A DNA stretch of 64,000 nt from an uncultured Christensenella sp. GTDB taxonomy: Bacteria > Bacillota > Clostridia > Christensenellales > UBA3700. Below, piece by piece: positions 26,301 to 34,570 of the stretch. Within the stretch, counting starts at the first letter, position 1. Each line of letters begins with the position of its first letter. The stretch spans positions 124,001-188,000 of the forward strand of contig CAJUBA010000001.1 of NCBI GenBank assembly GCA_910584635.1, given 5' to 3'. The notes beneath the pieces were generated by a model. It was not told the origin of the DNA and did not search any database. It saw only the letters and a list, made by a program, of their open reading frames with translations. Position numbers and translations under genes: made by a program.

Positions 26301-27592
26301 TGGGTAAATACTTCTCAATTAAATCGATTAGTAAAATAATAGCGGTAATTTTAGCCATAATTATGCTAAATTTTGTGTTAATTCAATTAAATGCCGTAAT
26401 TGAGGATAATTCAGTGCTTTCAAGCGCAGACGGCTCGCTAAAAAAGACGTTTCCTTCTAATAATCAAGAAATTGACAACGTTGAAGCGAGCGCAAATAAA
26501 TCTTCGTCGTCCGTCGTTATCGAAGAATCGACGTTAAGAGTTTTGGGCGGATTTAACAAAGACATGAGATTGGAAATGGCAAGCACTACGAAAATCATGA
26601 CGGCATTGGTTGCTATTGAAAACGGAGAGTTGGACAAGAAGATAACCGTTGCGGACGAAGCGGTAGGAGTAGAGGGTTCTTCGATATATTTGAAGTATGA
26701 TGAAATATGGACAATTCGGGATTTGCTTTACGGATTGATGTTGAGAAGCGGTAACGATTCCGCGGTTGCGCTTGCCGTAGCGATTGGCGGTAGCGTAGAT
26801 AATTTTGTTAAGATGATGAATGACAAAGCGGATAGTTTGGGACTTAAAAATACTCATTTTGAGAATCCCAACGGTTTGCACGGAGATAACCATTACACTT
26901 CTGCTTACGATCTTGCGGTCATATCCGCGTTTGCAATGAGAAACGAAGATTTTAAGAAAATCGTAGGAACGAAAATGTATACGGTCGAAGGAAATGAAAC
27001 TCATCCGACGTATTATTTCGCAAATAAGAATAAAATGCTTGCTCTTTACGAGGGCGCTAACGGAATCAAAACGGGATATACCAAAGATTCGGGAAGATGT
27101 CTTGTAAGTTCCGCCGAGCGAAACGGAATGCAACTTATAAGCGTAGTTTTGAATATTTACGACACGTACGGTACATGTTCGGCGGGAATGGATAAAGCGT
27201 TCGAGGAATATATTCCCGTAGAAATAGGTCGGAAAGGCGATATTTTAGAGTCTATAAAGGTGGGACAAGAAAACTATGAAATCGCGTTGGAAAACACTTT
27301 GGTTTTACCTCTTAAAAACGGCGAAAATTTGGGATTGAGTTGCAAATTCAATATCGGCGATAAGTTTAATTTACCGTTGGAAAGCGGGAGCGCGATAGGA
27401 AAATTGGAGTTTTATGACGATAATCGATTGCTTTTTAGCGCAAATATTGTTAATATAGATAAGATTAACGATTTAGGAGTTTTGCGCAAACTTTCCGCCT
27501 ATGTGGGCGACTGGCGCGTAAGTTATACTGATGGAAAGACTGAACAAATATTTAGCGTCTACGGGGGCGGCGTCGAGAAGGAGCGCGGATAA
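26300..27592 (+). CDS. D-alanyl-D-alanine carboxypeptidase, DacB-like (sporulation context)
   Basis: 430 residues with an N-terminal membrane segment (about 10-33) and complete active-site motifs: S95-T-T-K98, S150-G-N152 and K257-T-G259. Position between gerW and rluB matches the Bacillus scpA-scpB-dacB-spmA-spmB-rluB order, so a role in spore cortex trimming is likely. spmA and spmB are absent here. Its last 62 nt overlap the start of rluB in another frame; the C-terminus is therefore unusual (VYGGGVEKERG). Confidence 0.88.
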   Translation: MGKYFSIKSISKIIAVILAIIMLNFVLIQLNAVIEDNSVLSSADGSLKKTFPSNNQEIDNVEASANKSSSSVVIEESTLRVLGGFNKDMRLEMASTTKIMTALVAIENGELDKKITVADEAVGVEGSSIYLKYDEIWTIRDLLYGLMLRSGNDSAVALAVAIGGSVDNFVKMMNDKADSLGLKNTHFENPNGLHGDNHYTSAYDLAVISAFAMRNEDFKKIVGTKMYTVEGNETHPTYYFANKNKMLALYEGANGIKTGYTKDSGRCLVSSAERNGMQLISVVLNIYDTYGTCSAGMDKAFEEYIPVEIGRKGDILESIKVGQENYEIALENTLVLPLKNGENLGLSCKFNIGDKFNLPLESGSAIGKLEFYDDNRLLFSANIVNIDKINDLGVLRKLSAYVGDWRVSYTDGKTEQIFSVYGGGVEKERG

Positions 27593-28244
27593 ACTGATTT
27601 CCCAAGGTAGAGTTCGCGTTAACGGAAAAACCGTTACGGAATTGGGCGTAAGCGTGAATGAGAAAAACGATACCGTAATGGTGGACGATATTATAGTAAG
27701 ACCTGTTTCTGATTATTCTTATTTAATGTTTTATAAGCCGAAGGGTTGTATCACTACCGCAAGCGATGAAAAGGGTAGAAAAACCATTTATGATTATCTG
27801 TCCGATCTCAATATCCCGCATTTGATTTCCGTTGGCAGACTGGATTACGATACCGAAGGTATGCTTTTGCTGACGAACGACGGGGAATTGGCTCATAAAC
27901 TTACGCATCCGAGTTTTGAAGTTCCTAAAACCTATTCCGTGAAAGTAAAAGGCGAGATGCCTGAACATAAACTTGCTCAACTAAGAAAAGGCGTTTTGGT
28001 AGACGGAGAACTGACAAAAAGATGTAAAGTTAAACTTTTGGAATACAAAGACGGCGAATCGAAATTGAATATTACAATCACAGAGGGTAAAAACCGTCAG
28101 GTCAGGAAGATGTTTGAAGCGGTAGAGAGGGAAGTGATTTTTCTTAAAAGGATCGCAGTCGGCGAGTTGAGATTGGGAGGTCTTTCAAGGGGCGGTTACA
28201 GGTATCTTAACGAAGACGAAATATATTATTTGAAACGTATTTAA
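27531..28244 (+). CDS. rluB: 23S rRNA pseudouridine synthase RluB family
   Basis: RsuA/RluB-family enzyme isomerising a uridine of 23S rRNA; 237 residues. An S4 RNA-binding domain (ERLNKYLASTGAASRRSADK) is followed by the catalytic motif GRLDYDTEGMLLLTNDG with Asp105, and EGKNRQVRKMFEAV. The ATG at 27531 is fixed by the S4 domain, so the 62-nt overlap with the preceding carboxypeptidase gene is real. A strong terminator follows. Confidence 0.94.
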   Translation: MERLNKYLASTGAASRRSADKLISQGRVRVNGKTVTELGVSVNEKNDTVMVDDIIVRPVSDYSYLMFYKPKGCITTASDEKGRKTIYDYLSDLNIPHLISVGRLDYDTEGMLLLTNDGELAHKLTHPSFEVPKTYSVKVKGEMPEHKLAQLRKGVLVDGELTKRCKVKLLEYKDGESKLNITITEGKNRQVRKMFEAVEREVIFLKRIAVGELRLGGLSRGGYRYLNEDEIYYLKRI

Positions 28245-28247
28245 CGC

Positions 28248-28281
28248 AAAGCGCTCTGATTTTTTTCAGGGCGCTTTTTTG
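28248..28281 (+). terminator. Terminator after rluB
   Basis: AAAGCGCTCTGA / TCAGGGCGCTTT stem, T-rich loop, and T-run. Confidence 0.92.
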
Positions 28282-28350
28282 TATTTTTATAATTAAATAT
28301 TTATTATAAAATATTTTATCATATTTATTGATTTTTTTGCTTTAATTTGC

Positions 28351-28379
28351 TTGCAAAAAAAATCGTTTGCAAATATAAT
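28351..28379 (+). promoter_or_regulatory. Predicted promoter and operator-like palindromes of the decarboxylase operon
   Basis: TTGCAA (28351-28356) and TATAAT (28374-28379), 17-nt spacer. Two related palindromes flank the boxes: TTTGCTTGCAAA across the -35 and TTTGCAAA just before the -10. A hairpin GAAATTTTT / AAAAATTTC (28403-28421) lies in the 100-nt leader. Confidence 0.7.
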
Positions 28380-28481
28380 AGTTATGATTGTGAATTTGAG
28401 AGGAAATTTTTCAAAAATTTCTTATATAAACAATATATAGTAATTAAATTCATTTATATACACAACATTTTGGAGGTTTTT

Positions 28482-29960
28482 ATGGAGAACAAAACACTCT
28501 TGGCAAGCGTTAAGGCTTTGGACAAGGCTACATCCGACATAAAAGCGTTTTTGGAAAACATTGTGGACGAAGAAAGTTTCGTTGAAACGGACGTTTTCTT
28601 GACGGGTAAAAGTTTTGACAGCGCTGACGAAGCGCTTGGCGAAGGCGTTGTAACCGGTTACGCTACTATGGGCGGAAATCCCGTTCACATTTTTGCGCAG
28701 AACGCAAACGTGCTTAAAGGTAGTTTGAGCGACGCTCATGCAAACAAGATTTATAAATGTATGCAAAGAGCGATTAAATCCGGCACGCCGTTGATTTCCG
28801 TTATCGACAGTTGCGGCGCCAGAGTAGGCGAAGGCGCAAGCGTTATGGAAGGTTATGCAAAACTTATCGCGGGTAGTTTTCAACTTTCGGACGAAGTCCC
28901 GCATATCTGTATAATTAAAGGCGTAGCGGTTGGTATGATGGCTACATTTGCGGCTAGCGCGGATTTTGTATTTATGTCGAAAGACGCAATAATGTCGGTA
29001 AATTCTCCCATGTATCTTGTCTCCGACGCAAAATCTTTCCCGGTAGATTACAAGGCGCAATTGGGATATAAGGCGTACGAAGGCGAAAGCGACGTTGCTC
29101 AGTTTGTATTCAACGACGCTAAAGATCTCGCTCAGAAGTTGCAGAAACTTACTTCTACGTTGCTTAGCGACGAAGGCGAGCCGTCGGACGATCCCAACAG
29201 AGTCGATCCTAAACTTGAAAAAATCAATTCTGCAAAAGAAAGAACGACTTCCGTATGCGACAAAAACAGCGTTATCGAATACTGTCCTACTTACGCTAAA
29301 GAGGTTGTTTGTTCGTTTGCAAAACTCAACGGACTTTCCGTCGGCGTTATAGCGACCGAAGGGGACTATATATCTGTCAAAGGTTTGGAAAAGGCAACAT
29401 CGTTTGTAGAAAAACTCGAAGCGTACAACATCCCGCTTATTACATTGGTGGATTCGCTTGGCGTGGATTCTTCGCTTAAAGAAGAGATTGCCGGATTTGC
29501 AAAGAAGACAAGCGCTTTGATGAAGGCTATTTCGTTGAGTACCGTTCCAAAGATAGGGGTTGCGGTAGGCAATGCGGTTGGCTACGCGTATAGCGCTCTT
29601 ATGAGCAAGGCTATAGGTTTTGATTACACTTTGGCTACTAGCGGCGCGGTAATCGCTCCCGTTGGTATGGATGTTAGCAAAGTAATAGCGGCAGATCAGA
29701 TAAAGGAAGTAGGAAAGAAGGCCAAAGAAGCGAGCGAAAAAACCGATATAGATGCAAACGCTTTGGAAAAGGCTATGAAGTATTTCGAAAAGGTAATGTC
29801 CAAAGTCGAAATAAAGGGTAAGAGCGTGGAAGAGGCTTATGCAGAGATGCAAAGCAATCCCCTTATTGCCGCAAAAGACGGTTATATCGACAATGTTATC
29901 GAGGCTACGAATCTCAGACCGTATATCTCATCGGCGTTGCTGATGGTACTCGGTCTATAA
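28482..29960 (+). CDS. Carboxyl transferase subunit (MmdA/PccB superfamily, divergent)
   Basis: 492 residues with two crotonase-like halves typical of biotin-dependent acyl-CoA carboxyltransferases. Markers are DSCGARVGEGASVMEGYAKL (family DSGGAR), GVAVGMMATFAASADF, and the second half VGNAVGYAYSALMSKAIG and SGAVIAPVGMDV. The sequence is divergent, so the acyl-CoA substrate (acetyl-, propionyl- or methylmalonyl-type) cannot be read off. I used the ATG at 28482 with TTTGGAGG upstream; the longer open frame to 28347 has no supporting signal. It opens a five-gene operon with a gamma subunit, biotin carrier, beta pump and pyruvate-side carboxyltransferase. Confidence 0.85.
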   Translation: MENKTLLASVKALDKATSDIKAFLENIVDEESFVETDVFLTGKSFDSADEALGEGVVTGYATMGGNPVHIFAQNANVLKGSLSDAHANKIYKCMQRAIKSGTPLISVIDSCGARVGEGASVMEGYAKLIAGSFQLSDEVPHICIIKGVAVGMMATFAASADFVFMSKDAIMSVNSPMYLVSDAKSFPVDYKAQLGYKAYEGESDVAQFVFNDAKDLAQKLQKLTSTLLSDEGEPSDDPNRVDPKLEKINSAKERTTSVCDKNSVIEYCPTYAKEVVCSFAKLNGLSVGVIATEGDYISVKGLEKATSFVEKLEAYNIPLITLVDSLGVDSSLKEEIAGFAKKTSALMKAISLSTVPKIGVAVGNAVGYAYSALMSKAIGFDYTLATSGAVIAPVGMDVSKVIAADQIKEVGKKAKEASEKTDIDANALEKAMKYFEKVMSKVEIKGKSVEEAYAEMQSNPLIAAKDGYIDNVIEATNLRPYISSALLMVLGL

Positions 29961-29973
29961 TCGAGGTGAGGTA

Positions 29974-30444
29974 ATGAAGAAGGAAATCTCAAAGAAAAAA
30001 TTGATACGTACTATCATTATATGCGTTGTGTTCGCGGCGTTGTTGGCGGGACTCATATATTTGATGGTATCCGATCAGGATTACGGTTCGCCCGACAGAT
30101 TGGAAATAGGAAGCCAGAGTTTCGGACAACGTTTGTGGATTGGTCTGCAAGTAGCGTTTTTGGGATTGGCAACCGTATTTTTGATGTTGATTTTGTTGAT
30201 TCTTGCCGTGAATATAATAAAACTTATATTCATGGGATTTGCTCAACTTAAAGAAAATCGCAAGAATAAAACAAAAGTGCAGCCAGCGGTTGAAACCCGG
30301 TCGGTATCAAATTCTGTAGAAGTAAGCGACGACGATGAAATAGTAGTTGCGATAACGGCGGCTTTGACGGCTTATTACGACGCTCAAGAAGTGGAGTATA
30401 AGTCTAATCTTAAATTCAAAGTTCGTTCAATTAAAGAAATTTAA
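29974..30444 (+). CDS. OadG-like gamma subunit of Na+-pumping decarboxylase
   Basis: 156 residues with two membrane spans (about 10-28 and 52-80) and a soluble C-terminal tail. The second span (GLATVFLMLILLILAVNIIK) and VAITAALTAYYDA match OadG-type gamma subunits, which anchor the soluble carboxyltransferase to the beta subunit. The extra first span makes it longer than the roughly 80-residue Klebsiella protein. It lies 13 nt after the transferase gene. Confidence 0.82.
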   Translation: MKKEISKKKLIRTIIICVVFAALLAGLIYLMVSDQDYGSPDRLEIGSQSFGQRLWIGLQVAFLGLATVFLMLILLILAVNIIKLIFMGFAQLKENRKNKTKVQPAVETRSVSNSVEVSDDDEIVVAITAALTAYYDAQEVEYKSNLKFKVRSIKEI

Positions 30445-30476
30445 TCAAATCCAAATAAAGATAGGAGAAAAATATT

Positions 30477-30836
30477 ATGCGTAAATTTAACATCAATGTA
30501 AACGGTAAAGCGTATGCGGTCGAAGTAGAGGAAGTTCTCGACGGCGGTCAAGTAGTAGTATCCGCGCCAAAGGCTGCGGTTGCTCCCACTCCGAAAGCGG
30601 CAGTAAGCGCTCCTGTGGCAGGAAACGGCGAACCGGTAAATGCTCCGATGCCCGGTCTTGTAAAGAAACTTGCTTTTGCAAACGGCGCTACTGTAAAGAA
30701 AGGAGATACTATCATAATTCTCGAAGCAATGAAGATGGATACTCCCGTATCCGCTCCGAAAGACGGCGTAATCACTTATTCCACATCCGAAGGCACAAAC
30801 GTTGATACGGGCGCGGTTCTTTGCACTATTGCATAA
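30477..30836 (+). CDS. Biotin carboxyl carrier protein
   Basis: 119 residues ending in a biotinyl domain with the biotinylation motif EAMKM (Lys86) and the paired APMPGLV. An Ala/Pro-rich hinge (about 30-55) precedes it. This subunit ferries the carboxyl group between the two carboxyltransferases and the membrane decarboxylase. A GGAG site precedes the ATG. Confidence 0.95.
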   Translation: MRKFNINVNGKAYAVEVEEVLDGGQVVVSAPKAAVAPTPKAAVSAPVAGNGEPVNAPMPGLVKKLAFANGATVKKGDTIIILEAMKMDTPVSAPKDGVITYSTSEGTNVDTGAVLCTIA

Positions 30837-30859
30837 TCGTTTAAGATATTGGAGGCAAA

Positions 30860-32260
30860 ATGTTTAGCATAATTACTACGCTGCAATCGGGTTTAATGAC
30901 TGATTCGATTAAAAACTTGTGGCTTAGCACCGGCTTTATGACAAGCCTGACGCCGATATGGCAAAACCTGATAATGATGGTTATAGCCTGCGTTTTGATT
31001 TATCTTGCCGTCGCTAAGGAGTTTGAACCGAATTTGTTGCTTGCTATCGGTTTCGGCATGTTTATAATCAATATTCCGGGCGCATACAACGTGTTGTACG
31101 GAACACCCGGTTATACGTTTACGGGTCCGGTGGAAGTCGACGGACAAATGATAAATCAAGTTTTAATGTACGAGGGACAAAAATTGTCCGGTACAATAAC
31201 TGAACTTTCTCAGATTTTAGGTCTAAACTTCAAAGAGGGTACCAGTCTTGCTTCGCAGTTAGGCTCAATAGAGGAGACTATTCGCGACATCTTCCCGGAT
31301 ATTCAAAATAAAATCGTAATATCTCACGAAGCGGTATCCGATCAAGGTTTGTTTTTCTACCTGTATAAAGGCGTTGAATGGGTTATTTATCCGCCGTTGA
31401 TTTTCTTGGGAATAGGCGCAATGACCGATTTCGGTCCGTTGATTGCGAATCCGAAATCGTTGATAATGGGCGCAGCCGCGCAGTTGGGTATATTCGTAAC
31501 GTTTATAATCGCTATAAATATCGGATTTACAGGCGAAGAAGCGGCCGCTACAGGTATTATCGGCGGAGCGGACGGACCTACGGCGATTTATGTTACGGTA
31601 AAACTTGCCGCTCATTTGTTGCCCGCTATTTCTGTCGCCGCGTATTCGTATATGGCTTTGATAAAGGTTATTCAGCCGCCTATTATGAAACTTATGACGA
31701 CGAAGAAAGAAAGAGGTATCGTTATGGAACAACTTCGTCCCGTTTCCAAGACGGAGAAAATTGTCTTCCCGATAGCGGTTACAGGTATAGTCGGAATGAT
31801 TTTGCCGTCTGCAATACCGCTTTTGGGTATGTTGATGTTAGGAAACCTTATGAAAGAGTCCGAAGTCGTTCCAAGACTCACGAATACGGCTAAAAACGAA
31901 CTTATAAATATTATTACGATAATTCTTGGCGTAATAGTAGGTAGTAAGGCTACGGCGGACGTATTCCTTAACACAAAAACATTGTTGATTATCCTTATAG
32001 GCGTATTTGCGTTTGCATTCGGAACTACAGGCGGTCTTCTTATCGGAAAACTCATGTCCAAACTTTCGAAGGGCAAAATCAATCCGCTTATCGGATCAGC
32101 GGGCGTATCCGCAGTTCCTATGGCGGCAAGAATTTCGCACATGGTAGGACAGGAAGAAAATCCGAGCAACTATTTGCTTATGCACGCAATGGGACCGAAC
32201 GTTGCCGGAGTTATTGGCTCGGCGGTTGCGGCAGGCGTTTTGCTTGCAATCTTCGGTTGA
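30860..32260 (+). CDS. oadB: Na+-translocating decarboxylase beta subunit
   Basis: Polytopic membrane subunit that decarboxylates carboxybiotin and exports Na+. 466 residues. Signatures are PPLIFLGIGAMTDFGPLIANP, GEEAAATGIIGGADGPTAIY, and GSAGVSAVPMAARISHMVGQ near the C-terminus. Compared with standard OadB there is an added polar segment of about 70 residues (about 85-160, between the second and third spans). TTGGAGG precedes the ATG. Confidence 0.95.
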   Translation: MFSIITTLQSGLMTDSIKNLWLSTGFMTSLTPIWQNLIMMVIACVLIYLAVAKEFEPNLLLAIGFGMFIINIPGAYNVLYGTPGYTFTGPVEVDGQMINQVLMYEGQKLSGTITELSQILGLNFKEGTSLASQLGSIEETIRDIFPDIQNKIVISHEAVSDQGLFFYLYKGVEWVIYPPLIFLGIGAMTDFGPLIANPKSLIMGAAAQLGIFVTFIIAINIGFTGEEAAATGIIGGADGPTAIYVTVKLAAHLLPAISVAAYSYMALIKVIQPPIMKLMTTKKERGIVMEQLRPVSKTEKIVFPIAVTGIVGMILPSAIPLLGMLMLGNLMKESEVVPRLTNTAKNELINIITIILGVIVGSKATADVFLNTKTLLIILIGVFAFAFGTTGGLLIGKLMSKLSKGKINPLIGSAGVSAVPMAARISHMVGQEENPSNYLLMHAMGPNVAGVIGSAVAAGVLLAIFG

Positions 32261-32297
32261 TCGAAGACACTATCTTAATTAAGAGAGGTATAAATTT

Positions 32298-33695
32298 ATG
32301 GTAATGATTACAGAAACAATATTGCGCGACGCTCATCAATCTCAGGCCGCTACGAGAATGAGACTTGACGAGATGCTTCCGATGTGCGAAAAGTTGGACA
32401 ACGCGGGTTATTATTCGATAGAATGTTGGGGAGGAGCGACTTTTGACTCTTGTCTTAGATTTCTTAACGAAGATCCGTGGGAGAGATTGCGCGCTTTGAA
32501 AAAGGCTATGCCTAAGACTAAGTTGCAAATGCTTTTCAGAGGACAGAATATTTTGGGATATAAGCACTACGCGGATGACGTCGTAGATCAGTTTGTCAAA
32601 AAGACTATCGAAAACGGTTGCGATATACTTCGTATATTCGACGCTTTGAACGATCCCAGAAATATGGAGCAGGCAATTAAGAGTTGTAAAAAGTACGGAG
32701 GTATATGCGAGGCTACGATTTCTTACACGACGAGTCCGGTACATACCAACGAATACTTTATAAAACTTGCGAAAACCCTTGAAGACATGGGCGCGGATAA
32801 TATCTGTATAAAAGACATGGCGGGTATTTTGTTGCCTTACGTCGCTTACGATTTGGTAAAAGGCATGAAAGCAGTGCTTAAACCGCAAACTAAAATACAC
32901 CTCCACACGCACCAAACGGCAGGTACGGGTAACCAAACCTATTTGAAGGCTATTGAAGCGGGCGTAGATATAATCGACTGCGCGTTGAGCGCTCTGGGTA
33001 ACGGTACTTCTCAGCCTGCAACCGAGCCTATGGTCGCTATTCTCAAAGGAACGGAGTACGATACCGGACTTGACGTGGCTTACCTCAATGAGATATCCAA
33101 TCATTTCAAAAAGGTTGCAGACAGATTGAAAGCGGACGGATGGCTTACCGATAAATCATTGGCTACAGACGTAAACGCTTTGATATATCAAGTACCTGGC
33201 GGAATGCTTTCCAACCTTGTAGGACAGTTGAAAAAAGCCAACGCTTTGGATAAATACGACCAAGTATTGGCGGAAGTTCCCAACGTTAGAAAAGATTTGG
33301 GATATCCTCCTCTTGTAACTCCGACAAGCCAAATTGTCGGCACGCAAGCGGTGTTCAACGTTCTCGCAGGAGAGAGATATAAAATGGTTTCGGCAGAAAC
33401 GAAAGGCGTATTAAAGGGTGAGTACGGTCAACTTCCTGCTGAGCCTAACCCCGAAGTTATTTCAAAGGTTTTGGGCGACGCCGAAAGAATTACTTGCAGA
33501 CCCGCTGATCTTTTGAAGCCTGAACTTGAAAAGTATCGTGAAGAAATCAAAGAATATATCGAGCAAGAAGAAGACGTTCTTTCTTACGCGCTCTTCCCGC
33601 AAGTTGCTCTCAACTTCTTTAAGTACCGTCAAGCAAATAAAAAACGCGTTGACAGAGAAGTCGGAGATACCGTATCGGGAATTCAGCCTGTATAA
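32298..33695 (+). CDS. oadA: Oxaloacetate decarboxylase / pyruvate carboxylase-type carboxyltransferase (alpha, no biotin domain)
   Basis: 465 residues. An HMGL-like TIM barrel begins TETILRDAHQSQAATR with the metal and substrate residues, including ECWGGATFDSCLRFL and HLHTHQTAGTG. It ends after the conserved PYC_OADA region (about 300-465); the biotinyl domain is a separate gene. This is the 5S-type subunit of transcarboxylases: it exchanges CO2 between oxaloacetate/pyruvate and biotin. It closes the operon, before a very strong terminator. Confidence 0.95.
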   Translation: MVMITETILRDAHQSQAATRMRLDEMLPMCEKLDNAGYYSIECWGGATFDSCLRFLNEDPWERLRALKKAMPKTKLQMLFRGQNILGYKHYADDVVDQFVKKTIENGCDILRIFDALNDPRNMEQAIKSCKKYGGICEATISYTTSPVHTNEYFIKLAKTLEDMGADNICIKDMAGILLPYVAYDLVKGMKAVLKPQTKIHLHTHQTAGTGNQTYLKAIEAGVDIIDCALSALGNGTSQPATEPMVAILKGTEYDTGLDVAYLNEISNHFKKVADRLKADGWLTDKSLATDVNALIYQVPGGMLSNLVGQLKKANALDKYDQVLAEVPNVRKDLGYPPLVTPTSQIVGTQAVFNVLAGERYKMVSAETKGVLKGEYGQLPAEPNPEVISKVLGDAERITCRPADLLKPELEKYREEIKEYIEQEEDVLSYALFPQVALNFFKYRQANKKRVDREVGDTVSGIQPV

Positions 33696-33704
33696 TGATA
33701 ATTA

Positions 33705-33755
33705 AATAATAAAGATGCAATTCCCGATGGGAGTTGCATCTTTATTATTCTTTTG
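33705..33755 (+). terminator. Strong (probably bidirectional) terminator after oadA
   Basis: A perfect 16-bp stem (AATAATAAAGATGCAA / TTGCATCTTTATTATT) extended by TTCCC/GGGAG, then CTTTT. Confidence 0.92.
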
Positions 33756-33785
33756 AAGTAGCGAGTATAGATATAACAATATCGT

Positions 33786-33814
33786 TTTACTTTTTTCCTT
33801 TATTTTGATAGAAT
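33786..33814 (+). promoter_or_regulatory. Predicted promoter of surE, implying a leaderless mRNA
   Basis: TTTACT and TAGAAT, 17-nt spacer. The ATG begins 6 nt after the -10 box and no Shine-Dalgarno is present, so transcription should begin at or next to the start codon. Confidence 0.6.
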
Positions 33815-33820
33815 ATAAAT

Positions 33821-34570
33821 ATGAATATACTTTTGGTCAACGACGACGGAATTTACAGCGAGGGAATATTGACTTTGGCAAAAGCGCTTATGACGGGAAA
33901 CGAGATTACTCTCGTCGCTCCGCAAGGGCAGATGTCTGGCATGGGACACTCTATCTCTTACTACGGTTACGTCAATTATACCGAATTGAATATACTAGAA
34001 GGCGCGCGCTGTTTTGCCGTAAACGGAACTCCTGCAGATTGCGTAAAAATAGCGTTGAATCTTATATACGATAAAAAACCGGATCTGATAATAAGCGGTA
34101 TAAATAAAGGATTCAATTTGGGATGGGATATATTCTATTCGGGTACTGTTAACGCTGCGTTAGAGGGCGCTGTTCAGGGAATAAAATCTATTGCTATTTC
34201 TCAGGATTATCATCTTAAAAATTTTGAGTTTACGTCTAAGTTTTTAGCCGAAAATCTATATAAATTATACGAAATGTTGCCTCAGGACGCGCAAACCGTA
34301 TTAAATATAAACGTTCCGAGCGACGATAAAAACGTATTGAAAGGCGTTAAATTTTCCAAAGTAGGAGTAAAAAAATATAAAGAGTCATATCTATTTGACG
34401 AGAAATACGGGTATAAACTCAGAGGTGTAAGCGAGTTGGGAGATTTTAATGGCAAAGACGACGACGTTTATTTATATGAAGATAAATATATAACGGTTTC
34501 TGCGGTCAAGAATGATTGGAACGATTACGGCTATTACGATAAATTCAAAAAAGAGGACTTCAATATATGA
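33821..34570 (+). CDS. surE: 5'/3'-nucleotidase SurE
   Basis: Metal-dependent nucleoside monophosphate phosphatase of 249 residues. The family start MNILLVNDDG (N7, D8, D9) binds the metal; GTPADCVKIALN and SGINKGFNLGWDIFYSGTVNAALEG follow (the last read as SGINKG then SGTVNAALEG). The start is unambiguous because NDDG lies at residue 7. It has no ribosome-binding site; see the promoter. The stop overlaps the next gene as ATGA. Confidence 0.95.
   Translation: MNILLVNDDGIYSEGILTLAKALMTGNEITLVAPQGQMSGMGHSISYYGYVNYTELNILEGARCFAVNGTPADCVKIALNLIYDKKPDLIISGINKGFNLGWDIFYSGTVNAALEGAVQGIKSIAISQDYHLKNFEFTSKFLAENLYKLYEMLPQDAQTVLNINVPSDDKNVLKGVKFSKVGVKKYKESYLFDEKYGYKLRGVSELGDFNGKDDDVYLYEDKYITVSAVKNDWNDYGYYDKFKKEDFNI

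Noticed and set aside
28347..28481. N-terminal extension of the carboxyl transferase frame.
   Set aside because: It covers the promoter and leader; the ATG at 28482 has TTTGGAGG and begins the family sequence.
28422..29852. A 476-codon open frame on the - strand opposite the carboxyl transferase gene, and similar long antisense frames at 5574-6506, 12588-13721 and 19132-20172.
   Set aside because: They are codon-bias shadows: rich in Arg, Ser, Phe and Tyr, without family motifs or ribosome-binding sites, and fully opposite well-recognised genes.
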